DNA from: an uncultured Lachnospiraceae bacterium
GTDB lineage: Bacteria > Bacillota > Clostridia > Lachnospirales > Lachnospiraceae
Reading direction: 5' to 3'
Length of the DNA stretch: 6,113 nt
NCBI GenBank assembly: GCA_900313435.1
Contig: OMRF01000037.1
Span: 1-6,113, forward strand
The translations under genes and the position numbers were made by a program. Each line of letters begins with the position of its first letter. Position 1 is the first letter of the stretch. The notes beneath the pieces are model-generated. The model saw nothing but the letters and a program-made list of their open reading frames with translations, was not told the DNA's origin and did not search any database. This document shows positions 5,896-6,113 of the stretch, one piece after another.

Positions 5896-6113
5896 ATGGA
5901 TGAGAAAAAAGGTGTGGAGCGGATAAAAAGGACTCTTGTCCGCGCGGGCTCGATACTTGATATCTATGATGATGAGATGAGGCTGCCGGACGGCTCCATC
6001 GAGCACTGGGACTTTGTATCCCACAGGAAGGGGGCGGCCTGCACGGTGGCTGTCCTTGATGACGGGAAGATACTTCTGGTCCGTCAGTATCGTCCTGCCC
6101 TTGAAAGGTTCAC
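5896..6113 (+). CDS. Nudix hydrolase, ADP-ribose pyrophosphatase-like (3' end cut by window edge)
   Basis: 72 complete codons from ATG 5896, with AAAGGA (5882-5887) 8 nt upstream. The N-terminal strand-rich region, with LVRAGSILDIYDDEMRLPDG and then DFVSHRKGAACTVAVLDDG and KILLVRQYRPALERF, follows the pattern of NudF/YqkG-type ADP-ribose pyrophosphatases: a small N-terminal dimerisation sheet, then the strands leading to the Nudix box, with the typical VRQYR. The Nudix box itself lies beyond the edge, so catalytic residues cannot be checked. Family members split ADP-ribose into AMP and ribose 5-phosphate. The gene sits 71 bp after rny on the same strand, behind a strong terminator and with no clear promoter between. 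Confidence 0.85.
   Translation, partial: MDEKKGVERIKRTLVRAGSILDIYDDEMRLPDGSIEHWDFVSHRKGAACTVAVLDDGKILLVRQYRPALERF

Overview
The window looks like chromosomal DNA of a clostridial Firmicute, probably Lachnospiraceae-like. This rests on strong AGGAGG-type ribosome-binding sites, a membrane-anchored RNase Y, an HD-GYP signalling protein, a tRNA gene without encoded CCA, and protein sequences that resemble Clostridia from memory. No database search was possible, so the taxonomy is inference. I see no phage, insertion sequence, CRISPR array or defence island, and most of the window is ordinary housekeeping sequence.

Layout. (1) Positions 1-579, minus strand: the N-terminal 193 codons of an HD-GYP (cyclic-di-GMP phosphodiesterase type) protein, running off the left edge. 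(2) Positions 580-717: a divergent promoter region. (3) Positions 718-3826, plus strand: a two-gene operon made of an M32 metallocarboxypeptidase (GTG start) and, 28 bp later, a HerA/FtsK-like ATPase of the YjgR/DUF853 family with a long charged C-terminal coiled coil. (4) Positions 3827-4020: a near-perfect 29-nt GC-rich palindrome that directly abuts a 50-codon start-less coding remnant. The remnant resembles the C-terminal tail of Rpn-type (PD-(D/E)XK) transposase-nuclease proteins. (5) Positions 4021-4054: a bidirectional hairpin terminator. (6) Positions 4063-4136, minus strand: tRNA-Val(GAC) with its own strong promoter. (7) Positions 4268-5824, plus strand: rny (RNase Y), transcribed divergently from the tRNA through a short spacer containing phased T-tracts, and closed by a strong terminator. 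(8) Positions 5896-6113, plus strand: the start of a Nudix ADP-ribose pyrophosphatase-like gene, cut by the right edge.

How the parts fit. The peptidase and ATPase genes are very likely co-transcribed. The tRNA and rny share one divergent control region. The Nudix gene has no visible promoter of its own and probably depends on readthrough of the rny terminator or on a promoter inside rny. The least explained stretch is the palindrome joined to the coding remnant (3829-4009), which looks like the scar of an insertion or deletion. I did not find a convincing new biological system.
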